61,601 nt of DNA, taken from JAFLCM01 sp964510955. Its GTDB lineage: Bacteria > Planctomycetota > Phycisphaerae > Phycisphaerales > UBA1924. Location of the stretch: positions 1 through 61,601 of the forward strand of contig CAZEDW010000024.1 in NCBI GenBank assembly GCA_964510955.1. Reading direction: 5' to 3'. Under the pieces are notes generated by a model that did no database searches, was not told the origin of the DNA, and worked only from the letters and a program-made list of their open reading frames with translations. Numbering within the stretch: the first letter of the stretch is position 1; the number at the start of each line of letters is the position of its first letter. Below, one piece after another: positions 43,147 to 52,023 of the stretch. The translations under genes were made by a program, and so were the position numbers.

Positions 43147-44055
43147 CTACGCGTCGGGGCCCATCCCCACGACCGCCACGCCCAGCTCGTCCGCCAGCGC
43201 CAGCGTCTGCGGCTTGTCGAGGATGATCACGTCGCCCGCCGCGACCGCGATGCAGCCGCCGCCGGCCCGGTGCAGGGCGCGGACGGTGTCGGGCCCGATG
43301 GTGGGAACGTCCGAACGCCGATCGTGCCCCTTCCGCGCGCCTTTGAGCAGCGTCCACCCGGTGGCACGGTGAGCCGCGCAGAGTTGCCCCGCCCGCTCGA
43401 TCATGCGGTCCGTCCCCTCGACCGCCTCCACGGCGACCACGTCGCGTCCGCGCACCGCGATCGACTGGCCGATGTCCAGTCCTAGAAGCTCGTTCAGCAT
43501 CGGCCAACCGAACTCGATGTCGGCCCGCTGCCCAACGCTGGGCTGTCGCCGGGTCATGGGGCCGGGCGTGGCCATGTGGTCGGGGATGTGCGTGGTGGAG
43601 TCGATCAAGAGAACGCCGTCGCGGGCCAGTTCCAGGGCGATCAGCCCCAGCATGTTATGGCTGCGCCGGTCGCGTCGAGCCGTGAAAAAGTAAAGCCGCA
43701 GCGCGCTGAGGTCCGGCAGCAGCCGGAACGCCGCGCCTTTGTTGTGCACGAGGTTCGCTTTGTCCACCTTTCCCACCATGACGGCGTAGCGTGCCCCCAT
43801 CTTGCGCAGCTTGCGCGACCAGCTCCCGATTCGGAGGACGCCCGCCTCCATGAACCCGTCGCACAACCCCGGCAGCTCGCGCGGATACTGACCCGCCAAG
43901 CCCAGCCCCATCACCCGGTGGCCGGCCTTGCGCATCCCCTCGGCGACCAGGACTGGCAGTCGACCGCCGCCGGCGATGACCCCCAGCGGCTCCGGAGGCC
44001 CCGGCGCCACCGGTAGATTCGTGACCGGACGTGTTCGGACGCTGAACGTTGCCAT
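43147..44055 (-). CDS. lpxI: UDP-2,3-diacylglucosamine pyrophosphatase LpxI
   Basis: A 302-residue enzyme that makes lipid X from UDP-diacylglucosamine in lipid A synthesis. N-terminal LGVIAGGGRLPVLVAEG and the C-terminal catalytic domain (SIAVRGRDVVAVEAVEGTDRMIERAG, LLKGARKGHDRRSDVPTIGPDTV) match the LpxI (formerly DUF1009) family. Start at ATG 44055. The longer ORF upstream is an antisense frame of phoU. Presence supports a lipid A-containing outer membrane. Confidence 0.93.
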   Translation of the reverse strand: MATFSVRTRPVTNLPVAPGPPEPLGVIAGGGRLPVLVAEGMRKAGHRVMGLGLAGQYPRELPGLCDGFMEAGVLRIGSWSRKLRKMGARYAVMVGKVDKANLVHNKGAAFRLLPDLSALRLYFFTARRDRRSHNMLGLIALELARDGVLLIDSTTHIPDHMATPGPMTRRQPSVGQRADIEFGWPMLNELLGLDIGQSIAVRGRDVVAVEAVEGTDRMIERAGQLCAAHRATGWTLLKGARKGHDRRSDVPTIGPDTVRALHRAGGGCIAVAAGDVIILDKPQTLALADELGVAVVGMGPDA

Positions 44056-44202
44056 GAGTTCGTGAGTCCGCGGGAAGGGGCCGAGGGCCGTCGCCCGCTG
44101 CGCCAGCGCCCGCGGGCATTGTACGGGCCGCGTTGTCCGCGTCGGATGCGGGTATGATCGTCGCGCGGCGGGTGTTCCGGCGCCCCCGCGAAGGACCGTG
44201 CC

Positions 44203-44898
44203 ATGCCGAGCGCATTCCACGACAAGCTCCGCGCGATCAGCGCCGACCTGCACCGGCAAGGGCACCTGGTGCTGGCATCGGTCGCCGACGCCGTCGAAGC
44301 CGTCTTTGAACGCCGCGTGGCCAAGGCGCGGGCCGTGATCGAGCGCGACGTACAAATCGACAACGAGGACGTGCGCATTGAGAAGGCCGCCGTGCAACTG
44401 CTGGTTGACGAATGGGGGCGCGAGGGAGTGACGGCCGCCGATATTCGCGCCGTCATGACGATCGTCAAGGTCAACAACGAGTTCGAGCGCATTGGCGACC
44501 TGTCGGTGGCGATGGCCGAGCGGGTTGAGGCGCTGGCCGGCTCGGGCGTCAGCCTGTCGCCCCGGTTCCGCGTCATGGCCAACAGCGTCATCGGCATCGT
44601 GCGCGACACCAACACCGCGCTGGAGAAGATGGACACCAAGGTCGCCCAGCGGGTGCTCGCCTTCGACGACGTGACCGAGCAGTTCCGCACCGCGATCCTC
44701 CGCGAGCTCGAGGAGGGCCTGGTGCGCGGCGTGCATACCGTTGACTTCGGATTCGCGGCCAACCGCGTGGCCCACAGCCTCGCACGCATCGCCGATCACT
44801 GCACGAACGTGGCCGAGCAGGTCATCTACGTCGCAACCGGCATGATCGTCCGTCACCAGGGCGAGAGCTGGACCCGGCCGGAAGACCCCGGGGCCTGA
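44203..44898 (+). CDS. phoU: PhoU-domain protein
   Basis: A 231-residue protein with two PhoU three-helix bundles. Metal-binding ExxxD-type motifs are seen in ERDVQIDNEDVRIE, NNEFERIGDLSVAMAERV and ARIADHCTNVAEQVIYV. In other bacteria PhoU links the Pst phosphate transporter to PhoR. No pst or phoBR gene lies in the window, so here it acts from a distance or has another role. Divergent from lpxI by 147 bp. Confidence 0.92.
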   Translation: MPSAFHDKLRAISADLHRQGHLVLASVADAVEAVFERRVAKARAVIERDVQIDNEDVRIEKAAVQLLVDEWGREGVTAADIRAVMTIVKVNNEFERIGDLSVAMAERVEALAGSGVSLSPRFRVMANSVIGIVRDTNTALEKMDTKVAQRVLAFDDVTEQFRTAILRELEEGLVRGVHTVDFGFAANRVAHSLARIADHCTNVAEQVIYVATGMIVRHQGESWTRPEDPGA

Positions 44899-45085
44899 AC
44901 ATCGAGACGGCGGGCCGCGCGCTTGGGTCAGTGGGTGGCGGGACGACGATACCCGCAAGTTGCCGGCTGGTTGTCATTGCTCCAGCCTCCCCGCGGATTC
45001 TTCCGCGGTGGCCCGGCCGAGACATACACTGTCTCCCAGGCACCCTCCGCCCTAACGCCCCGTCAACCTCAGCGGCACCCTCGTC

Positions 45086-46549
45086 ATGCCCCCCCTCACC
45101 GCACCGCCCTCCGATGTTTCCCGGCGCCTCGATCACGCCGGGCAGAGCCACGTCCTGAAGTTCTGGGATCAGCTCGACGACCGTGCCCGCCGGTCGCTGC
45201 TGGAGCAGATCGAAGCGATTGATTGGGACGCGGTGCCGCAGTGGGTGCGGGCGTACGTCACCTCCAAGCCGATGGCGCAGGTTTCTCCTGAGGATTTGGA
45301 GCCCGCCCCGTACTACCCGCGCGATCACACCGCCCCGGGGCGCGGCTGGAACAAGAGCAAGTACGAGGTGATGGGCGAGGACCTGTTGCGCCAGGGCAAG
45401 ATCGCCGCGTTTACCGTGGCCGGCGGGCAGGGCACGCGCCTGGGGTACGACGGGCCCAAGGGGGCCTTCCCCGGCGGCGCGGTCACGGGCAAGCCGCTGT
45501 TCGTGTGCCTCGCCGACTGGATCGTCGCGGCGCAGAAGAGGTACATGCGGACGATCCCGTGGTACATCATGACCAGCCCGCTGAACCACGAGGCGACCAT
45601 CGCGTTCTTCAAGCAGAACGACTACTGCGGCCTCAACCCGCGCGACATCACGTTCTTCAGCCAGGGCGTCATGCCCAGCTTCGACATGAACACCGGCGCG
45701 ATCCTGATGGCGGGCAGGGGCGAGATCGCCACCAACCCCGACGGTCACGGCGGCTCGCTCCGCGCCCTGTGGACGTCCGGCGCGATCAACGACATGCGCG
45801 CCCGCGGGATCGAGCACATCAGCTACGTCCAGATCGACAACCCCTTGGCCCGCGTCATCGACCCCGTGTTCATCGGCCTGCACGCCTTTGCGCCGGATTC
45901 ATCCGGCGAGATGAGCAGCAAGATGGTCGCCAAGTCCGACCCGGACGAGAAGGTCGGCGTGTTCGTCAGGCACAAGGGCAAGGTGCAGGTCACGGAGTAT
46001 TCCGACCTGCCCAAGGCGCTCGCGTCGGCCCGCAACGCCGACCACACGCTGCGCTACAACGCCGGCTCGATCGCGGTGCACATGATCGGCGTCAACTTCA
46101 TCGCGGGGCTGAACAACGAGGGGCGGGGAACCCCCGGCGGCAGCTTCGCGCTGCCGTTCCATCGCGCCGAAAAGAAGGTGCCCTGCGTCGACCCCGCCAC
46201 CGGTGCGATGCTCAACCCGGCCAAGCCCAACGCCGTCAAGCTTGAGACTTTCGTCTTCGACGCGATCCCGCTGTGCCGGTCGAGCATCGTCTACGAGGCG
46301 GACCGCATCGACGAGTTCGCGCCCATCAAGAACGCCGAGGGCCCCGACTCGCCCGAGACCTGCCGTCGCATCCAGACCGAGCGGGCGGCCCGCTGGCTGG
46401 AGCGCGTGGGTGTCAAGGTGGCCCGCGACGAGCGGGGCGAGTGCCGATGTGTCATCGAGTTGCCGCCGACCACCGCGATGGGGCCCGAAGACCTCGACGC
46501 GTCACGGCTGCCCAGGAGGATCGACGAGGGCCAGAAGCTGGTGCTCTGA
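45086..46549 (+). CDS. UDPGP-family nucleotidyltransferase, UDP-GlcNAc/GalNAc pyrophosphorylase-like
   Basis: A 487-residue enzyme joining UTP and a hexose(amine)-1-phosphate. The nucleotide-binding loop VAGGQGTRLGYDGPKGAFP (111-129, with Lys125) is the eukaryotic UAP1 type, not the bacterial GlmU type. GHGGSLRAL, the uridine-site segment SYVQIDNPLARVIDPVFIG and FVFDAIP with a late Lys are also as in UAP. An N-terminal helical lead (LRRLDH-like, KFWDQLD) matches UAP as well. The 187-bp upstream gap has CCGCGG-ATTCTT-CCGCGG but no clear promoter. Shares no operon with lpxI. Confidence 0.9.
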   Translation: MPPLTAPPSDVSRRLDHAGQSHVLKFWDQLDDRARRSLLEQIEAIDWDAVPQWVRAYVTSKPMAQVSPEDLEPAPYYPRDHTAPGRGWNKSKYEVMGEDLLRQGKIAAFTVAGGQGTRLGYDGPKGAFPGGAVTGKPLFVCLADWIVAAQKRYMRTIPWYIMTSPLNHEATIAFFKQNDYCGLNPRDITFFSQGVMPSFDMNTGAILMAGRGEIATNPDGHGGSLRALWTSGAINDMRARGIEHISYVQIDNPLARVIDPVFIGLHAFAPDSSGEMSSKMVAKSDPDEKVGVFVRHKGKVQVTEYSDLPKALASARNADHTLRYNAGSIAVHMIGVNFIAGLNNEGRGTPGGSFALPFHRAEKKVPCVDPATGAMLNPAKPNAVKLETFVFDAIPLCRSSIVYEADRIDEFAPIKNAEGPDSPETCRRIQTERAARWLERVGVKVARDERGECRCVIELPPTTAMGPEDLDASRLPRRIDEGQKLVL

Positions 46550-46622
46550 GGCGCGAACCCAGGGGGGCAGGTCTCGCACTGTCAACATCGCGGCCCTATG
46601 ACGCCAGATTTGGGGTCCAAGT

Positions 46623-46662
46623 GCCCATCTTCAGTGGGTTTATGGGTGGGCGCGGCTTTTTT
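46623..46662 (+). terminator. Weak terminator-like hairpin
   Basis: GCCCATC (46623-46629) can pair with GGTGGGC (46645-46651) with one G-U pair, then a T6 run at 46657-46662. The loop is 15 nt and five bases separate stem and T-run, so strength is doubtful. It would end the pyrophosphorylase transcript. Confidence 0.35.
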
Positions 46663-46709
46663 GCACGGTGTGTTCGCGGGCGAGTGTGTTGAATTCCTCC
46701 TCAAACCGT

Positions 46710-46738
46710 TTGCACTGGGCCTTTTCGTCTGATAACTT
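46710..46738 (+). promoter_or_regulatory. Predicted sigma-70-like promoter of the cold-shock gene
   Basis: TTGCAC (46710-46715), 17 bp, TAACTT (46733-46738), inside the extended TGATAACTT. The start site would fall near 46745, leaving an untranslated leader of about 180 nt before ATG 46928. Long leaders are typical of cspA-type genes, where RNA folding controls translation by temperature. Apart from this and the hairpin at 46623, the 378-bp gap holds nothing I recognise. Confidence 0.5.
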
Positions 46739-46927
46739 AGAGAGGATGCTGGCGCACGGATCGCGCGCCCGGCGTCCTCGCAGGTCCTCCGGCACCGAGC
46801 GCCCACCGGTGCCGCGTCAGACGAGGTGTGTCGATCGGTCGCGGCATGTGCCCGCGGCTACGGACGGCTCATTCGTTTCGCCGGGAGCGCATTGGCGCGG
46901 CTCTTCCCCGGCGCGCGGTGAAATGCC

Positions 46928-47218
46928 ATGAGCGACATCGGGGAAAACCCCAGCGTGCTCAAGGATGTCTTGGGCACCGTCAAGTGGTTCGATCACAAAA
47001 AGGGATTCGGGTTCATCGTCGGTCCCGAAGGCCAGGACGTGTTCGTTCACTACACCCACATCGACGGCGAAGGGTTCAAGGTGCTCAAGGACGGCGCCTC
47101 GGTGAGATACGACGCCGAGAAGGGCGACAAGGGGTGGCACACCACCCGCGTCTCCCGTGTCGATCCTGAAGTGCACACCCGCCCGGTGCAGGGGTTCTCT
47201 CGCTCACCGAGACGATAG
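46928..47218 (+). CDS. Cold-shock domain protein, CspA family
   Basis: A 96-residue single-stranded nucleic-acid-binding protein. The OB-fold cold-shock domain runs from about residue 15 to 78: LGTVKWFDHKKGFGFIVG with RNP1 KGFGFI, and DVFVHYTHI with RNP2 VFVHY. It is longer than the 66-70-residue norm: residues 1-14 and a basic tail (VHTRPVQGFSRSPRR) are added. Such tails can increase RNA affinity. Preceded by a long leader (see promoter at 46710). Confidence 0.92.
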   Translation: MSDIGENPSVLKDVLGTVKWFDHKKGFGFIVGPEGQDVFVHYTHIDGEGFKVLKDGASVRYDAEKGDKGWHTTRVSRVDPEVHTRPVQGFSRSPRR

Positions 47219-47235
47219 AGAATCCCGGCGCCCGA

Positions 47236-47466
47236 TCAGTGATGGCAGCCGCACCCCGGGCCGCACGCGCCCTTGGGCTTGGCCGTCGATTCGTTCGACG
47301 GCGAACCGAGAATGGAAAATCCCTGAATGACCCGGCGCACAGGCTTGCCCGACTCCGGGTGCTTTGTCAGCGGCGCGTCGTGGATGCTCTGGCTCACCTC
47401 AAACCTTTCGGAGGACGGAGAGGGCTTGCCGTCCGCGGTCACCGTTTCATACACATAGGTAGGCAT
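47236..47466 (-). CDS. FmdB-like small protein lacking the N-terminal zinc ribbon
   Basis: A 76-residue protein starting MPTYVYETVTADGKPSPS. The MPTYxY start and FEVSQSIHDAPLTKHPESGKPVRRVIQG match the FmdB family. The CxxC knuckles expected after the first strand and before the PLT segment are absent. Instead the C-terminus ends CGPGCGCHH, a three-Cys, two-His cluster that may hold a metal. Transcribed alone; converges with the cold-shock gene, 17 bp between stops. Confidence 0.8.
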   Translation of the reverse strand: MPTYVYETVTADGKPSPSSERFEVSQSIHDAPLTKHPESGKPVRRVIQGFSILGSPSNESTAKPKGACGPGCGCHH

Positions 47467-47600
47467 GGTGGTTTTCTCGAAGTGGATGGCCCCGGAAGCG
47501 TTGCTCGCGTTCGCTCGGCTCGCGGTCTGCTACTCGTATCTCTTTACGGATTGTATCCGCGGGGCCTTCAACTCCTGGGTCCCGGTCCCCTGTCCCTTCC

Positions 47601-49355
47601 TTACGCGTAGCTGTGCAGGCCCGAGATCACGAAGTTGATGATGATCCAGTTGAACAGCATCACGGCGCAGCCCGCGACCGCCAGCAGGGCCGTCCACAGG
47701 CCCTTGTCTCTGACCTTCAGCCGAACGTGGATGAGCACCAGGAACACCAGGAACGTGTTGAGCGCAAAGACCTCCTTGGGGTCCCAGCCCCAGGGGCGTC
47801 CCCAGGAGTGGTCGGCCCATATCGCGCCCATCACGATACCCGCCCAGAGCATGACAAAGCTCAGCTCCATGAGCACCAGGGTGGCGCCGTCGAGCACCTC
47901 CAGCAGCCCGGCGCTCCGCGCGGCCTGACCGGGCCCCGCCGGGAGGTTGCCGATCGCTCCGGAGCCACCGCTGCGGGCAAGCTCGAGGACCGCGCCGGTC
48001 CCGCCCGCGCGGGCGTGGGCCGCCGGCGCCCCGAAGAAGCGGCCCACCAGGTACAGCAGGGCCGTCACCGAGGCCATGGCGATGAGCGCGTAGCTTGCGA
48101 TCACGACGTTGGTGTGGATGTACAGCCAGATGTCGTGCAGCACCGGCATCATGTTGCGGATGTTGGCGTCGAGCTGGGGGATGTACGCGGCGCTCATGAG
48201 GGCGGCCATGCTGGCGACCGCGGCGGTGAGGGCGAACAGGTTCCGCATCGCCGTGCGCCGCGCGATCATCTCCAGGATGCTCGCCAGCACCGCGCCGAAC
48301 CAGACGCTCGTGGTGACGGCCTCGAACATGTTGGCGTTGGGCCACCGCCCCGAGACATACCACCGGAGCATGACGGCGGCGGTGTGCAGCGCGAACGCCG
48401 CGGTGAACGCCCCAAGCCCAGCCGCCCGAGCCCCCTCCCACTTGTACGCCACGCTCATCAGCAGAAACACCACGGCCACAAGGTAGAGCACCCAAACCCA
48501 CGTCAGGTGCGACAGCTTGAAGTACAGGCTCTCGGCGTTCAGGCGCTCCAGGTTGGGGTACAGCGTTGGGTTGGCTTCGTGCAGGTGAGCCGTAAGCGTC
48601 GCGACGGCCTGGTTCACGCCGGCGGCGTCCTCCGCACGCCACGCGCTGACGAAGTCCTTCCACGACTGACGAAGGTCTGAGACCAGTTGTTTGGGCAACT
48701 GCTCGATCAGCGCGGGGTTGTCGGCGTCCTGCGGGTACAGGTCGTTCATGCTCAGCCAGGCGGCCTCCCGGTCCCCGCCCCCCGGGACCGGCGCCGGCGG
48801 GATGAGCCGCAACTGGCGCGACAGGAGCGCGGGCTCCTTCAGGTGCAGCGCACCCTGGACGTCATCGACGAACTTCGCCGTGCGGATCAGGTCGCGCGAC
48901 CAGTTCCCCAGCATGGACTGCACGCCGGGCTGCGCCAGCAGCTTTGGAGAAATGAGCCCGGTCTTCATGAACTGCTCGCACCACGCCTTGTCGGTGCCGG
49001 CCTTCGCCAGACCCGCCGCCATGTCGGCCCGCATCGACTGGTTCTTGATCCACACGATGTCCTTGTCCTCGTAACGGTCCGGACGGATCATCAGGTCCAG
49101 GTACGAGAACACCGGGGGCTGTCCCTCGATCTTGTGCGGCCCGCTGACATACTTCAGCGTGTAGCGGGCGAAGCTCTCCAGCGAGTTCAGCCGGCCCTCG
49201 GTGTGGACCGCCAGCGCCTCGAGCTTCCTGAGGTCCACCTCCGAGGCGAAGCCCGCCGGCGCCGTGTTGCTCGCGCGGAGCGAACCCCACGCCGCCAGGG
49301 CGGCGATACCCGAGGCCATCAACAGCCCGACGATCCAGTACAGGACGTTCTTCAT
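47601..49355 (-). CDS. ccsA: Cytochrome c biogenesis protein CcsA (System II)
   Basis: A 584-residue membrane protein. The C-terminal half (from about 280) has the CcsA/ResC/CcmF core: multiple helices, HTNVVIASYALIAMASVTALLYL with a conserved His, and the haem-handling motif DHSWGRPWGWDPKEVFALNTF. The N-terminal half is unusual: one membrane helix (4-24) and about 230 residues of mostly extracytoplasmic sequence, so the chain is far longer than typical CcsA. With ResB it exports and attaches haem to apocytochrome c. It begins 3 bp after the resB stop. Confidence 0.92.
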   Translation of the reverse strand: MKNVLYWIVGLLMASGIAALAAWGSLRASNTAPAGFASEVDLRKLEALAVHTEGRLNSLESFARYTLKYVSGPHKIEGQPPVFSYLDLMIRPDRYEDKDIVWIKNQSMRADMAAGLAKAGTDKAWCEQFMKTGLISPKLLAQPGVQSMLGNWSRDLIRTAKFVDDVQGALHLKEPALLSRQLRLIPPAPVPGGGDREAAWLSMNDLYPQDADNPALIEQLPKQLVSDLRQSWKDFVSAWRAEDAAGVNQAVATLTAHLHEANPTLYPNLERLNAESLYFKLSHLTWVWVLYLVAVVFLLMSVAYKWEGARAAGLGAFTAAFALHTAAVMLRWYVSGRWPNANMFEAVTTSVWFGAVLASILEMIARRTAMRNLFALTAAVASMAALMSAAYIPQLDANIRNMMPVLHDIWLYIHTNVVIASYALIAMASVTALLYLVGRFFGAPAAHARAGGTGAVLELARSGGSGAIGNLPAGPGQAARSAGLLEVLDGATLVLMELSFVMLWAGIVMGAIWADHSWGRPWGWDPKEVFALNTFLVFLVLIHVRLKVRDKGLWTALLAVAGCAVMLFNWIIINFVISGLHSYA

Positions 49356-49358
49356 GGC

Positions 49359-51941
49359 TTAGCGCTCCTCCGTGGGATCGAGCAACCCGGCGCGTTCGCT
49401 CTGCGAAACCATCGCACCGCCGCGACGCGTGCCGTTGGCGTGCGGTGCGATCCGCTCAGCCGCCAGGCGCCCCGCCGCGGCGGCCTCGGCCAGCGCCCGG
49501 TCCTTGGCCTTGCGCTTCAGGATCGGTTTGACGTAGAAGGCGTACATCATTCCAAGCACACTGACGCAGCACCCCGCGAGCTGCACATACACGCCCTCGC
49601 GGTTGCCCACGCCCAGGCCGGTGAAGTTCATGCCGCCCGAGCCGGTGTCGCCCTGGAACCTCGCGCCGCGCGGCGGGTCCCAGAAACTCTGGAAGTACCA
49701 CATCCCCTTGTGCTCGACCGGCGAGTTGGTGCTCATGGTCTGGCCCGGCGTCCAGCCGTCGGGCAGCGACGGGTCTTCGAACCGCAGCACGCTGGTCCAG
49801 TCGCGGATCGAGCCCATCTTGCCCGGCTCGAACCCGCCCACCTGGCTGGTGAGGATGAAATCATCCAACGCCACGCGCGTGGGCAGCGGCGCGCTGCGCC
49901 GGGAGAACATCACCTCCACCTCGCGCCCGTCGTCCAGCGTCAACACCTCCGGCGTCCACCGGCTCAGGGCCGGGTCGGCGTGGTTCTCGTCCTGGAAGCT
50001 GTACTGATGGCGCGGCAGCCACATGGTCGCCGTCTTGCCGGCGCGGGTGATCTCCAGCTTGATCATGGAGAACGAGAAGGCACGGTCGGAGTCCTTGTCG
50101 CGCTGCGCCACCGGCACGATCGCCGGGCGCTCCTCGATCCGCCCGTTCGTACCCCAGGAGTTCAGCGTCATCTGCAGCTGATCGTTCACCTGCACCGGCT
50201 TGCCCACCGCGAGCGGTTCCTCGCGCGGCGGACCCTCCAGAGTCAGGATCGCCCGCAGACCGATCTCGCCCGGCCCGGCGACGAGCGTGACCGGTGAAAG
50301 CAGCGCGGGCCGGTAGGTCGTTGACACCGACTGATCCGGCGCGCTCATGCCGTGCTGCGCGTCGCCGGCGCCGTCGGACACGTCGCGTGTCCGCTCGCTG
50401 TCGTCGGCGACCCACCTGGTAAAGGTCTTCTCGGGAGTCCTCAGCTCGACGATGAGAATCCACACGCTCGACGCCGCCCCGTTCTGCCCGGCGTCGGGGA
50501 GCGAGAGGTTGTCGGCGGCGCCCCGCACCCGGAACGAGTAAGCCCCTTCCGTACCCGGCACGTCGCGCCATGGACCCGCGCCGCTGGTGTCCACGTCCTC
50601 GGGCTTGATCGCGAACTCCTGCGTCACGTTCAAGGCCGGCACCCGGATGGTCAGCTTCCGCTCGCCCGATGACTTCAGCTGATCGAGCGCGGCCTGGTCG
50701 TTCACCCAACGGAAGTTCACCAGCCCGTTCACGGCGCTGCTCCGCTGCGGGTCCAGCGCGGCGAGTTGAAGCGTCTGCCCGCTCCCCATGGCGGTGTTCT
50801 CAAACCGCAGCTCCGCCACCGGGAACAACTGTGCCCCGCCGGTGGGCACCACCGCCTGTTGGGGCACGGCGTACCGCAGGTACCCCGTGACGCGCACCTG
50901 CGCGTCGCGCAGCGGGTCGTTCTCAGACTGCGGCGCCGCCGCGATGTTCAACGCCTCCACCGGCACCCGCGGGTCATCGGGCGGCGCCCACACATCCTCT
51001 GCGCTCGGAACGTAATCGTTGTAGCGAGGCAGCCCTTCGATCGGCCGCTGCACCCAGTCGCGGTCCCCGGCCTTGCGCAGGTACAAGGCCGAGGAGTCCT
51101 TGATCCAGAACCGGTCCTGCGGTTCGTAGGCCAGCTTCATGTCGATGTCTTTGTCAAAGATCGTCTCGCCGTTGGATTCCGCCAGCTTCTTGAACCGTCC
51201 CTTGCCGGGGATGACGTCCTCGGTGTATTGCGGGAACCCCGCGAGCATCTGACGCATGTACTTCTGCTGATCCGGGCGCGTCACCGCGACGGTCACGCTG
51301 TAGGCCTTTTTCCCCTTGTCCGCCTCGGCGAGGATGGGCCACGCCGGGTTCGTGTCGGCGACCTGGAACACATACACCCCGCCCGGCGCCGGCACCTCCA
51401 GCCGGTTCCCCGGCAGCACCGGCAGCACCGCCGGGCGCGCCGAGGGGTCCTTGCTCCAGCGGATCACCACGCTGCGGCGCACCACCGGGGCATCGCCCTC
51501 GACCTTGGTCCCGAAGTACCACACGCTGCCGATGCACAGGATGATGATCCCCGCGTGGATCATCCACACGCCGAGGTTCGTCCGGTTCAACCGGATGCGC
51601 CGGACGGTGGTGACGACGATGTTGGCGCAGATGAGGGCGATGAGCGCGTTGAAGAACCACGTGTGAAACCACTCGAACTCGGTAAGCTCGATTCCCCGCC
51701 ACTGGCGCACGAACTCGATGTGCCAGTTCTCGCCCTTGAAGATGTTGAGCCCGGTGGGATAGAACAGGCCCGCCGACCCGATCGAGCAGTAGAAGAACAG
51801 GATCGTCAGCAGCACGATGCCGAATCGCACGCTCGAAAACAGGCCGACAAGCCACCCGATCGGTCCGCGCGCGAGTGCGCCGGGAACCGGTGCGGAAGGT
51901 GGCGAGTGAGATTTCGATGCGTGGGGTGGGAGTCTTGTCAT
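49359..51941 (-). CDS. resB: Cytochrome c biogenesis protein ResB (System II)
   Basis: An 860-residue membrane protein with three N-terminal helices (WLVGLFSSVRFGIVLLTILFF, FFNALIALICANIVVTTV, WMIHAGIIILCIGSVWYFG), a very large periplasmic domain, and a last helix near 800 (GVYVQLAGCCVSVLGMMYAFYV). This is the ResB/Ccs1 topology, though ResB is usually shorter. It forms the haem-delivery complex with CcsA encoded next. Divergent from the cyclase gene; the 82-bp gap has GGGGCCG-GAG-CGGCCCC at 51953-51969. Confidence 0.9.
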   Translation of the reverse strand: MTRLPPHASKSHSPPSAPVPGALARGPIGWLVGLFSSVRFGIVLLTILFFYCSIGSAGLFYPTGLNIFKGENWHIEFVRQWRGIELTEFEWFHTWFFNALIALICANIVVTTVRRIRLNRTNLGVWMIHAGIIILCIGSVWYFGTKVEGDAPVVRRSVVIRWSKDPSARPAVLPVLPGNRLEVPAPGGVYVFQVADTNPAWPILAEADKGKKAYSVTVAVTRPDQQKYMRQMLAGFPQYTEDVIPGKGRFKKLAESNGETIFDKDIDMKLAYEPQDRFWIKDSSALYLRKAGDRDWVQRPIEGLPRYNDYVPSAEDVWAPPDDPRVPVEALNIAAAPQSENDPLRDAQVRVTGYLRYAVPQQAVVPTGGAQLFPVAELRFENTAMGSGQTLQLAALDPQRSSAVNGLVNFRWVNDQAALDQLKSSGERKLTIRVPALNVTQEFAIKPEDVDTSGAGPWRDVPGTEGAYSFRVRGAADNLSLPDAGQNGAASSVWILIVELRTPEKTFTRWVADDSERTRDVSDGAGDAQHGMSAPDQSVSTTYRPALLSPVTLVAGPGEIGLRAILTLEGPPREEPLAVGKPVQVNDQLQMTLNSWGTNGRIEERPAIVPVAQRDKDSDRAFSFSMIKLEITRAGKTATMWLPRHQYSFQDENHADPALSRWTPEVLTLDDGREVEVMFSRRSAPLPTRVALDDFILTSQVGGFEPGKMGSIRDWTSVLRFEDPSLPDGWTPGQTMSTNSPVEHKGMWYFQSFWDPPRGARFQGDTGSGGMNFTGLGVGNREGVYVQLAGCCVSVLGMMYAFYVKPILKRKAKDRALAEAAAAGRLAAERIAPHANGTRRGGAMVSQSERAGLLDPTEER

Positions 51942-52023
51942 GGGGGAGTTCCGGGGCCGGAGCGGCCCCGTCTCTGGGCGATGGACCGATCCTAGCCGCC
52001 GCGCCGCCTGCTAGCCTGTCCCC

